From Silene latifolia (lineage: Eukaryota > Streptophyta > Magnoliopsida > Caryophyllales > Caryophyllaceae): a stretch of DNA of 64,000 nucleotides. Numbering within the stretch: position 1 is the first letter of the stretch; each line of letters starts with the position of its first letter. The stretch is taken from the NCBI RefSeq assembly GCF_048544455.1, contig NC_133532.1:84399156-84463155 (forward strand). The letters are read 5' to 3'. This document shows, piece by piece, positions 11,399 to 21,225 of the stretch. The notes under the pieces are model-generated. The model was not told the DNA's origin and did not search any database. It was given only the letters and a program-made list of their open reading frames with translations. A program made the translations under genes and the position numbers.

Positions 11399-12050
11399 AT
11401 GTCATCTCAAGGTACGTAAATCCTCTTGAATCCATTTGAATTTGTTGGTCTTTTTGTTGATTGAATAAGGGTGAACCCTAAACTCTCAAAAATCGAATTG
11501 GGCGTTTTTGATTGAGCCATTTTCGAGTGAAATTGATGATTGCATTAGGTTAGAAACCTGTTTAGGAGTATAGGGGTGCTTTTAGTTTACATTTTGGTCC
11601 CCGCTCCCGCTCCCTATGCTCGAAAAACGTGAATGGGATGGTAAGACCGTCTTATTTCACAATGTCAAGTTTGTTTGCTTGAGTTGTGTGCCCCACTAGG
11701 TTGTATTGTAGTCGGGAGAGACCGTGTTTGCCATATTGAACCTTCGTTGAGGTATCATTGGCAAAATTTCAATTTTCACTTTTGAAGCGGTCTTATGTCT
11801 GACAAAATAAGCGTCTGTTTGAGCTCAAATTGAGTCAGTTTGTTTTGAAATGGACCTTGTTTGTAGTTTAGGTCGCTTTGAGACGTGATAAAAATCACGT
11901 TGTTTTATTGTGGTCGTATTTTGAAATTTTGACTTGTCTGTGTTCGAATTGGGGTAAAACTGCCTTTTTCGAGCCGTGGAAAATTCCTCATTGTGTTGGG
12001 AATATGTTTTTGGTTGTCGGCGGACCTCGTGTGGGTCTCGAGGTGCTATT

Positions 12051-12120
<70 letters not shown>

Positions 12121-12122
12121 GG

Positions 12123-12218
<96 letters not shown>

Positions 12219-12939
12219 TGACTCGTCTTTTGCTTGAAAAGAAGGGCGAGTCGTTTTCTTTTGTGCGGTTTTTTTGTAGATTGTTTGTTTGGTTGGGTTC
12301 GGGCGGGATTGCCCTTTGTGTCGTTTTATAGATTTTTTTTTGGATTTGTCCATTTTGTGCCATCGAAATGCCGAAATCTCGGCTGACGTTTTTGTTTGTT
12401 TTTTGATCGCAGGGGAGTGTTTGGGGCCTACCGGGTCCATTGCGGAGAGTTTGGAAGACCTGTTTGGGACCGGGCCGGTTAGTACTCCGGCTAGCGCACC
12501 TGAGGTGGTAGTAGAGGACGCTTCTAAGGAGGAGGTGCCCACCGAGGAGGTTGTTAGGGTTGAGGGAGCCTTTGAGGTTCGTGAGGGGCCCGTTATTGGG
12601 TCCGTTGGTGCTCAGGGAGCCGCCGGGGTTCGGGAGGAGCCCGTTGTTGAGGCTGCTGGTGCTGGGAGAGCTCAGACGGGGTCCGAGGCTGGTACTTCCG
12701 GGAGGAGGGTTGTTAGGAGGAGAGGTCCTCGGCCGACCAGACGAGAGTTGCAGAACGTCGCTAGGGTCTTTGAGAGGCCTTCCCCCCATCGGGTGGAGTC
12801 TCGTGGGCAGAAGAGACGGAGAGTGGAGACGATTGAGGACGACGCTCACGTCGCGGGTTGGGAGGCTAGACGGGTTACAGCTCTGCGGGGGCTGAACCTG
12901 CGGGCGGCGCCTGCTTAGGCCGAGGGTTTTGATGGTAGC
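11399..12939 (+). pseudogene. PMD gene carried by T, exon 1 and first part of exon 2
   Basis: Exon 1 (11399-11411, MSSQ) ends at donor G|GTACGT. Intron 1 spans 11412-12412 and contains the TTG microsatellite. The acceptor GATCGCAG gives exon 2, which continues in frame (SQ-GECLGPTG). Exon 2 encodes a Glu/Val/Ala/Gly-rich, disordered-looking N-terminal region and a basic stretch (RRVVRRRGPRPTRRELQ). An in-frame TAG at 12916-12918 breaks it. The frame otherwise runs on to GFDGS, where element E entered at the GTAGC duplicate, and resumes at 21231. The gene lies opposite to T's gag-pol strand. Confidence 0.6.
12051..12217. repeat. TTG trinucleotide microsatellite
   Basis: An almost pure (TTG)n array of about 165 bp, interrupted once by GTGG near 12120. 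It lies within intron 1 of the PMD gene. The long poly-Q, poly-C, poly-V, poly-T and poly-L ORFs here are artefacts of the repeat. Confidence 0.95.
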
Positions 12940-14165
12940 TGTAATACTACGGTTTTATGAGCCTCTGGGTACTCTATCGAGTGGGCATTACTATGTCGAG
13001 TAAGGGTGTTTTACGATTTAAAACAGTTTCTGACCTGTTGGGTACTCGATCGAGTAGCCTTGATACTCAATCGAGTAGGCGGCACTCGATTGAGTATGTC
13101 AGTTACTCGATCGAGTAGCCGGTTTACGGGGGGATGATTTGTCGGGTTTTGCTAATAATGCGATTTAATATATAAACACTTCCGTCACTTTCTTAATACA
13201 CTTTTACAAACCTAATTACTTTCAAAAGAGAAAACAATCTACGTTCTTCTCATCAAACGCATTATTGGCAAATCCCGGAGCTTGGAAGGTCGGAATTCGT
13301 CTTTCTTTACGCCTTTGTAATCCTTGCGTCGAGGGTAAGATCTACGTACTGTTTTTATGGTATTTCGTTAAAGTTAGTTAAACCCTAATTTGGGGATTTG
13401 GGGGTTTTGTTGTGTTTCTTGACTGGTAGTAATTGTATGATTGTATGTTAGGAGGAGGATTCGTAGAAAAGGCCTTTTGATAACAAAATTGTTGAGATCG
13501 TCCCGATCGTGTTGCTTTCCGGGTAGGGTTTCCCAACTCAGTATTAGTCCCATAATGTGCGGTGGTGATTTGTGATTGTTGATTGTTATCATACGAGTAT
13601 TGTGACGGTTGTTGGTGTTGATTGCTGTTTAGTAGTTGTGATTGTTTGTATCTGTCTGTGTTCTTCGGGGCGCGTCCCTGGCGAGTGGAGTCACTTTAGT
13701 GTGTAGTCAGTATTGTGGAGTTGGGAATGGAGTTCGGAGTATATCTGTGATGCTTGAGCTGTGTTGATTGTGTTGTTGGATATATAAATTGTGTGATTAG
13801 TACTGACCCCGTTTATTGTTTTAAAAACTGTGGTGATCCATTCCGGGATGGTGAGCAGTTGTTGAGCAGGTATGAGTCGAGTTACATGGGATAGCTGGGA
13901 TGTGCCACTTTCAGATGATAGAGTCTTCCGCTGTAGCCTGAGTAGTTTATTAGGCATTTCATTTAGTTGAGTAGACAGTTGGTTTTGAGAACATGTAACC
14001 GTATTTTGGTATTTGGTTTTGGATTGTATCTTATTCACTAAACTTATACTATTTAAATGTTGTTTCGTTATTGTCTTATGATTATCATTGCCTCGGGGAA
14101 CCGAGATGGTAACATCTTTATACCTGGGTGGTCCTGGTAAGGCACTTGGAGTATGGGGTGTTACA
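12940..14165 (+). repeat. 5' LTR of element E
   Basis: The 1226-bp LTR pairs with the 1358-bp 3' LTR. It lacks about 132 bp present at 20619-20750; the gap is flanked by the repeat CACTT, so it looks like a microhomology deletion. The U3 has a motif cluster (12970-13118) and a TATA box at about 13168. Confidence 0.9.
12970..13177 (+). promoter_or_regulatory. U3 ACTCGATCGAGT cluster and TATA box, 5' LTR of E
   Basis: Six motif copies lie at 12970-13118, two of them perfect 12-bp palindromes ACTCGATCGAGT. Two others carry a single transition (ACTCAATCGAGT, ACTCGATTGAGT) where the 3' LTR is perfect, as expected from CpG deamination. The TATA box TAATATATAAAC follows about 45 bp downstream. Confidence 0.6.
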
Positions 14166-14168
14166 AAA

Positions 14169-14179
14169 TGGTATCGAGC
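14169..14179 (+). promoter_or_regulatory. Primer-binding site of E (initiator-Met tRNA type)
   Basis: TGGTATCGAGC begins three bases after the LTR end. It matches the usual TGGTATCAGAGC of initiator-Met-primed plant elements except for one missing base. Confidence 0.75.
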
Positions 14180-14654
14180 GACGATCCCGAAACCTGTAAC
14201 CAATGAATCTAATGAATATAGGGAGTCAATTAAAATGAACCCGGGGTAAAGGTTGTGGGAGCTAATGCAAAGACTTAGGAGACGTCCTAAAGTCGCGAAC
14301 TCGCCCTACAATTTTGAACCGGTCACATGTTGGGTATATGTCAAGGTCATATGTGGTGTTTGATAGCCTGTATGTGAACGTGACGTTATATGTGGTGAAT
14401 TGATGGATGTTGGGAGTAGAAGATTGATATGGTGATTGAAAAGTTAGGGAGGTGTATATATATGTTGTTTGTATAAGAAGCATGATGGTTGTTTATTATG
14501 TGGCATTTGATAACATGAAATAGTTGTTTTGTTGATTGAATGAGGAGTTGTGTAGAATCGCATGCGTAGTTCGATTATAATGTTGAGTTTATAAAGTTGT
14601 ATAGTATGTTGGGATATGAGTGATAACATGCGGGTAGTATATACGAGTCAGCAT

Positions 14655-14958
14655 GACTCGATCGAGTAGGAGGTACTCGATCGAGTAGGTGAGGTACTCG
14701 GTCGAGTGGGTCTGACTCGATCGAGTGGGTATTTGACATTTTTATAACCAGAATCGTGTTTTTGGTTACTCGATCGAGTACATAGGGCACTCGATCGAGT
14801 AGGGGGTCACTCGATCGAGTGGCTGTGCTACTCGGTCGAGTATGTTAGAGATCAGAAGGTCTGTTTTGGGTCTGAGGTCGGGGCACTCGATCGAGTATGG
14901 TGGGAACTCGATCGAGTAGCCTCTACTCGATCGAGTAGGTTTAAGCACTCGATCGAGT
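14655..14958 (+). promoter_or_regulatory. Internal array of 12 ACTCGATCGAGT motifs ahead of E gag
   Basis: Twelve copies lie in about 304 bp. Ten have the perfect TCGATCGA core and two read TCGGTCGA. A TATA-like TTTTTATAACC occurs inside the array (about 14738). The gag ATG follows 80 bp after the last copy. Bases 14180-14654 between PBS and array show nothing else. The same motif sits in E's LTR U3. Confidence 0.65.
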
Positions 14959-15037
14959 GTGTTCTGGGCAGTCTGTTTTCGTGTTTTTGGGTTATAGTGC
15001 GTATGTTCATATCTACCCTTTCTTATATAGTTTCAAG

Positions 15038-16735
15038 ATGCCGCCCAAGAAAAACGCTTTGTATGCGAGAGCTGAGAACATGAACATCGACGATGTAGTT
15101 AAGATGTTGGAGCATCAAGATGCTCTTACGGAGGCCGTAAAGAGAGTGGGAAAGGATAAGGAGGTTGATCACTCTAAGATCAGCCTTTATATAGCGAGAT
15201 TTAACCCAAAAGAGTACAAGGGAACCGGGGAGCCAATTCTTCTTGACAATTAGCATCGTGAGATGTAGAATATACTAGACCTTGTATACTGTCCTGATGA
15301 GATGAAAGTAGAACAAGCTGCGTTCTACTTGAGGGAAGCAGCTGGTGAGTGGTGGGACAAGGTGAAAGCAAGTGCTAGAGAGATGTATACGAAGCAGGGC
15401 TTACCTGCTATACCTTGGGAAGAGTTTCGGAGGGCTATGAGGAAAGAGTTTGTACCTGAGCATGTGAGGAGTAAGCTGGGGGAGGAGTTTGATGGGTTTA
15501 GGATGACATCTGATATGTCGGTTGCTGAGTACTACAAGCAGTTTAATGAGAAGTCTAGGTATGCTGAGGACATGGGTTTGAGTGAGGAGAACCTAGCGCC
15601 GAGGTTTGAGAGGGGGTTGACTCCCAAGATCATGGACAAGTTACCCGTGGGAGTCCTTACTGATGTTAATGAAGCTTATGAGAGGGTTGGGAGAGCTGAG
15701 AGGTTGGTGGAGATGGCTCAGGAGAGAGTAGTTGAGAAAAGAAAGGATGAGAGTGAAGGTGGTGGCTAATCTAGCCACAAGAAAGGCAACCACAATCAGG
15801 CTAGAGAGTTTTCTTCTGGGTCAGGGTTCAGTGCTGGGGCTTCCTTTGGGCGTGGCCGTATGAGTGGTAGTGGTAGTTAGGGGATGACCTGCTATGGCTG
15901 TGGCGGTGTAGGCCACAAGAGACATGAGTGCACGAGTGTACCTGGAGCTTTTCAGAGATCAGCTCAGGGGAGCTACTCTCAGGGGCCGGCACAGAGTTAC
16001 ACGAGCAATAGACCGACTGGGTCATGGTCTAACCGGGGAGGTCAGAGCTATCAGGGTGGAGGTAACCGCAATGGCGGTAATTCCTATCAGAAACCAGCTA
16101 CGAACAACAACAACAATAAGGGGTCGGGTGTTAAACCGACCACATCAGCCAGTACTGTCCAGGGAGGTGGACAGAAGACCAGTGGAAAGCTGTTCATGAT
16201 GGACAAGAAGGCAGCTGAGGACGATGCACATGTTATCACTGGTACTTTTCTTGTTAACGGTATTCATACCTTTGTTTTGTTTGATTCGGGGGCGTCTCAG
16301 TCGTTTGTATCTTCGAGTCATGCTAAACGGTTGGGTTTGAGGGCATATGAGTCTATAAGTGAGAAAGTTTTTATACCTTCGGGTGAGTCTGTATCATGTG
16401 GGAGGTTGTATAGGGATGTATCTATGATAGTTGGGCAAGTTGATCTACCTGTAGACTTGCTAGAGTTTCCTTTTGATGGTTTTGAGATGATAGGCGGGAT
16501 GGATTCGTTGGGAAAGTATAAAGCTAAGATAGACTGTCATCAAAACAAAGTGTCTTTGAGAGGTCCTAAGGGCGTTAGTGTGTCTTATCGTGGGTTTGTG
16601 GTCAAACCCAAAGTTAAGTTGATTGCAGTTGTGACCTTGAAGTCCTATCTGAGGAAGGGATGCCCTTTGATCTTGTGCCATGTGAGAGATCACCGGATAG
16701 AGAGTCCGACGATTGATCGATACCGTGGTGGGTGA
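15038..16735 (+). pseudogene. gag-protease region of element E
   Basis: It starts at ATG 15038 (MPPKKNALYARAENM). The capsid region includes FYLREAAGEWWDKVK and FRRAMRKEFVPEHVR. A CCHC zinc knuckle, CYGCGGVGHKRHEC, lies near 15889, and the aspartic protease motif FDSGASQSFVSSSHA near 16278. In-frame stops lie at 15251 (likely from TGG), about 15266, 15767 and 15878. The frame shifts before the RT part near 16730. It would normally form the particle coat and process the polyprotein. Confidence 0.85.
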
Positions 16736-18206
16736 GTTTGCGAGATGTCTTTTCGGAGGAGATTCCGGTTTGCCACCGAAGAGGGAGATAGATTTCACGG
16801 TTGAGTTGAAACCGGGGACGAGGCCAATCTCTAAGGCACCGTACCGGATGGGTCCTAAGGAGATGGAGGAGCTCAGGAAACAGTTAGATGATCTAATAGA
16901 GAAGGGATACATTAGACCTAGTGTATCGCCGTGGGGAGCACCAGTTCTTTTTGTGAAGAAGAAAGATGGGAGCTTGAGGTTGTGCATAGACTACAGGGAG
17001 CTGAACCGAGTGACGATGAAGAACAAGTATCCTTTGCCAATGATAGACGACCTGTTTGATCAGTTGAGTGGTGCATCAGTCTTTTCCAATATTGATTTGA
17101 GGTCGGGGTACCATCAGGTGAAGATTAGAGAGGTGGACATACCAAAGACAGCTTTCACGTCGAGGTATGGCCATTATGAGTATGTGGTGATGCCGTTTGG
17201 GTTATCTAATGCACCAGCTGTGTTTATGGACTTGATGAACAGAATCTTCAGACAGTTTTTGGACAAGTTTGTGGTGGTGTTTATCGATGACATCTTAGTC
17301 TACTCCAAGACTAAGGAGGAGCATGAGGAGCATCTAAGGATTGTGTTGCAGACCTTGAGGGAGCATGAGTTATATGCTAAGCTGTCCAAGTGTGAGTTCT
17401 GGTTAGAGAAAGTTGCTTTTCTGGGGCATGTGATCTCTAAGGATGGGGTAGCTGTGGATCCGGCAAAGATTGAGGCAGTGACAAAGTGGGAAGCACCAAA
17501 GAATGTTGCTGAGATCAGGAGTTTCTTGGGTTTAGCTGGATACTACAGACGGTTCGTGAAAGATTTCTCCAAGATTGCGAGACCTATGACAGCTTTGATG
17601 AGAAAAGAGAACATGTTCCGTTGGGATGAGAGTTGTGAGATGGCGTTCCAAACATTAAAGGAGCGTTTGACCACATCTCCTATCTTAGCATTGCCTGAAG
17701 GGATCAAGAACTTTGAGGTTTATAAAGATGCCTCAAAGAATGGGTTGGGACGTGTGTTGATGCAGAACGGTAAGGTGATTGCCTATGCTTCTAGGCAATT
17801 GAAGCCTTATGAGGAGAACTATCCTACGCATGATCTAGAGTTGGGTGCAATGGTGTTTGCTCTTAAGATTTGGAGACATTACCTTTATGGGGCGACCTTT
17901 AAGGTATTTTCTGATCACAAGAGTCTCAAGTACATCTTCACTCAAAAGGAGTTGAATATGAGACAGAGGAGGTGGATGGAGCTGATTGGCGATTATGACA
18001 TGGATATTATCTACCATGAAGGGAAAGCCAATGTTGTTGCAGATGCTTTGAGTAGGAAGAGTGTACATTCTTTGTGTACAGATTTATCTTTGATGAGGTT
18101 GAGAGATGAGGTGGGGAGGTTTGGGATAAATATGATGCAGAGAGGGGATGCCATGGGAGATTTGACAGTGCAGCCTGATCTTTATGACGATATTCGAGGT
18201 AAATAG
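16713..18206 (+). pseudogene. Reverse transcriptase / RNase H of element E
   Basis: A 497-residue open segment. RT motifs: [34 protein letters not shown], the [14 protein letters not shown] block, and the catalytic [10 protein letters not shown], with FIDD in place of YIDD. RNase [12 protein letters not shown] (usually a Ser at the Lys), [24 protein letters not shown] and ADALSRK, so the acidic residues remain. A TAG at 18204 separates it from integrase in the same frame. Confidence 0.9.
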
Positions 18207-19457
18207 GCGTTGGATCCTAAGATAGTTGAGTGGAGAGCTGGAGTAGAGAAAGGGACAGTGTCTCGATTCTCTATTCATACAGATGGTAGTTTGAGGTTTG
18301 ATGGTAGGTGGTGTGTCCCTAATGATGAGGAGCTGAAAAAGACAATCATGACAAAGGCACACTGTACACCATATTCAGTACATCCAGGTGGTGATAAGCT
18401 GTACAAGGATTTAAAGAACACGTTCTGGTGGCCTAGAATGAAGAAAGAAACAGCTGAGTTTGTGGCCCGTTGTTTGACAAGCCAGAGAGTTAAAGGGGAA
18501 CAGCGACGACCACAAGGTAAGGTTCAGTCTTTAGAGGTACCTGAGTGGAAGTGGGAATCCATTTCTATGGATTTTATCGTGGGTTTGCCAAAGAGTCAAC
18601 AGGGTAACAATATGATATGGGTAATAGTGGATCGACTGACCAAGTCAGCTCACTTTGTGCCAATGAAAGATACATGGACTAAGGCACAATTAGCTATGGC
18701 TTATCGGAAGAATGTGCTAAAGCTACATGGAGTCCCTAAGGACATAGTATCTGACAGAGATGCGAGATTTATCTCAAGGTTTTGGAATGAGTTGCAGGAA
18801 TCTTTGGGAACAACTTTGAAGATGAGTACGGCATTTTATCCTTCGACAGACGGTCAGACTGAGAGAACGATCAAGACTCTTGAGGATATGTTACGAGCTT
18901 ATGTGATGGACTTTGGTGGTAGCTGGGAACAGAGGTTGGATTTGATAGAGTTTTCTTACAACAACAGCTATCACACTAGTATTGGTATGGCACCGTTTGA
19001 GGCCTTATATGGGAGGAGATATAGGAGTCCGATTTGTTGGGACGATAGTGCTGAGGCAGTGGTTCTAGGACCAGAGATGGTACATGAGATGGTTGAGCAG
19101 ATTAAGATGATCAGGGAAAGGATGAGAGCAGCTCAGAATAGGCAAAAGAGTTATGCAGATCTACATCGCTGGGATATAGAGTTTCAGGTTGGGGATAAGG
19201 TTCTTCTGAAAGTGTCTCCTATGCGTGGGGTTATGAGATTTGGGAAGAAAGGCAAGCTGAGTCAGAAGTTCATAGGGCCTTATGAGATCTTAGATCGGGT
19301 TGGAGAGGTTGCATATCGTTTGGCTTTGCCAGCTGCGTTAGAGAGGGTGCATAATGTGTTTTATGTATCTCAGATGCGGAAGTATGTGAGTGATCCGTCG
19401 CATGTGTTAGAGGCAGAGAGCTTAGAGTTAGATGAGTCCTTGTCATATATATCTTGA
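18207..19457 (+). pseudogene. Integrase of element E
   Basis: The N-terminal HHCC finger (HCTPYSVHPGGDK...RCLTSQ) has lost its last Cys to Ser. The catalytic D,D,E residues are visible in SMDFIVGLP, VSDRDARFISRFW and DGQTERTIKTLED. The C-terminal part has MRGVMRFGKKGKLSQKFIGP and YEILDRVGEVAYRLALP, typical of Tekay/Del. The frame ends at TGA 19455 by a small indel just before the chromodomain. Confidence 0.9.
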
Positions 19458-19625
19458 GGTGCCTAAGCAGATTCTTGACCGGAAGGTTAGGAAGACTAGG
19501 AGTGGTGAGACAGTTTTGCTTAAGATCCTTTGGTCTAACCACGAGACTGAGTAAGCTACATGGGAGGCAGAGGAGGCCATGAGAGAGCGTTGCCCTTTCC
19601 TTTTTGATCAGGTATGTATGGTTAC
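19455..19625 (+). pseudogene. Chromodomain remnant of element E
   Basis: In a shifted frame the sequence reads LEVPKQILDRKVRKTRSG, then LLKILWSNHETE, a TAA stop at 19552, then ATWEAEEAMRERCPFLFDQ. This is the C-terminal chromodomain that in chromoviruses is thought to guide integration to heterochromatin. Bases 19626-19840 are 3' untranslated. Confidence 0.8.
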
Positions 19626-19839
19626 GGGGACGTAACCTTGTTTCTTTTAGGGGGGTAAGAGATGATCGCGAAGTGTTTTTAAGAGCTTTTATACCTTTTT
19701 ATGTTGTGTCGGTATGTTTGTTGTGGTTGAGTCGGGTTGAGTTTGGGTTAGTAACATGTTTTTATGTTGAGCTTTGTTTTGGTTGTTGTGTCGGGAGTGT
19801 AGTAGCGTGTCTTTGTTTTGTTGTGGTTTGAACTTCGGG

Positions 19840-19867
19840 GACGAAGTTCTTTTTAAGGAGGGAAGAC
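19840..19867 (+). promoter_or_regulatory. Polypurine tract of E
   Basis: GACGAAG is followed by AAGGAGGGAAGAC directly before the 3' LTR start TGTAATAC. The purine-rich run is in the expected place for plus-strand priming. Confidence 0.7.
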
Positions 19868-21225
19868 TGTAATACTACGGTTTTATGAGCCTCTGGGTAC
19901 TCTATCGAGTGGGCCTTACTCTGTCGAGTAAGGGTGTTTTACGATTTAAAACATTTCGACTGTTGGTACTCGATCGAGTAGCCTTGATACTCGATCGAGT
20001 AGGCGGCACTCGATCGAGTATGTCAGTTACTCGATCGAGTAGCCGGTTTACGGGGGGGTGATTTGTCGGGTTTTGTTAATAATGCGATTTAATATATAAA
20101 CAATTCTGTCACTTTCTTAATACACTTTTACAAACCTAATTACTTTCAAAAGAGAAAACAATCTACGTTCTTCGCATCAATCGCATTATTGGGAAATCCC
20201 GGAGCTTGGAAGGTCGGAATTCGTCTTTCTTTACACCTTTGTGATCCTTGCGTCGAGGGTAAGATCTACGTACTGTTTTTATGGTATTTCGTTAAAGTTA
20301 GTTAAACCCTAATTTGGGGATTTGGGGGTTTTGTTGTGTTTCTTGATTGGTAGTAATTATATGATTGTATGTTAGGAGGGGGATTCGTAGAAGAGGCCTT
20401 TTGATAACAGCTGTTGAGATCGTCTGACTATATTGCTTTCCATGTAGGGTTTCCCTACTCAGTATTAGTCCCATAATGTGTGGTGGTGATTTGTGATTGT
20501 TGATTGTTATCATACGAGTATTGTGACGGTTGTTGGTGTTGATTGCTGTTTAGTTGTTGTGATTGTTTGTATCTGTCTGTGTTCTTCGGGGAGCGTCCCT
20601 GGCTGAGTGGAGTCACTTGCGGGAGTGGCTTCACGCCCATTATTCGCCTTATGTGGAACCCGCCACAACAGGGATTAGGTGGGAACGGCTGCGGTCCCCC
20701 ACTGGCGGCGTGGAGTGACCTGTTACGATGGGCACTCTGGCAGGGCTATACACTTTAGTGTGTAGTCAGTATTGTGGAGTTGGGAATGGAGTTCGGAGTA
20801 TATCTGTGATGCTTGAGTTGTGTTGATTGTGTTGTTAGATTATATAAATTGTGTGATTAGTACTGACCCCGTTTATTGTTTTAAAAACTGTGGTGATCTG
20901 TTCGGGGATGGTGAGCAGTTGTTGAGCAGGTATGAGTCGAGTTACATGGGATAGCTGGGATATGCCACTTTCAGATGATAGAGTCTTCCGCTGTAGCCTG
21001 AGTAGTTTATTAGGCATTTCATTTAGTTGAGTAGACAGTTGGTTTTGAGAACATGTAACCGTATTTTGGTATTTGGTTTTGGATTGTATCTTATTCACTA
21101 AACTTATACTATTTAAATATTGTTTCGTTATTGTCTTATGATTATCAATGCCTCGGGGAACCGAGATGGTAACATCTTTATACCTGGGTGGTCCTGGAAA
21201 GGCACTTGGAGTATGGGGTGTTACA
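19868..21225 (+). repeat. 3' LTR of element E
   Basis: The 1358-bp LTR runs from TGTAATACTACGG to GGTGTTACA. It is nearly identical to the 5' LTR but keeps the 132-bp segment at 20619-20750. Its motif cluster is in better condition, with four perfect ACTCGATCGAGT copies. Confidence 0.9.
19898..20100 (+). promoter_or_regulatory. U3 ACTCGATCGAGT cluster and TATA box, 3' LTR of E
   Basis: Six copies lie at 19898-20041, four perfect and two half-degraded at the start. TATATAAA follows at 20093-20100. The layout equals the 5' LTR copy. Confidence 0.6.

Larger units (their letters stand above)
12940..21225 (+). mobile_element. Tekay/Del-type chromovirus (Ty3/gypsy) element E
   Basis: A complete 8286-bp element with LTRs TGTAATAC...GTTACA, flanked by the 5-bp TSD GTAGC (12935-12939 and 21226-21230). 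Initiator-Met PBS, gag with zinc knuckle, protease, RT, RNase H, integrase, chromodomain and a polypurine tract follow in order. The chromodomain and the integrase end (MRGVMRFGKKGKLSQKF) mark the Tekay/Del group. Multiple stops and frameshifts make it non-autonomous now. It is inserted in exon 2 of the PMD gene. Confidence 0.9.

Noticed and set aside
11988..12849. Long ORFs with poly-Q, poly-T, poly-V, poly-C or poly-L runs
   Set aside because: Pure product of the TTG microsatellite in an intron. All frames are open because the repeat has no stop codon.
14655..14958. Regularly spaced palindromes resembling a CRISPR array
   Set aside because: The repeat is only 12 bp, spacers are short and irregular, cores vary, no cas genes occur, and the context is a plant LTR element.
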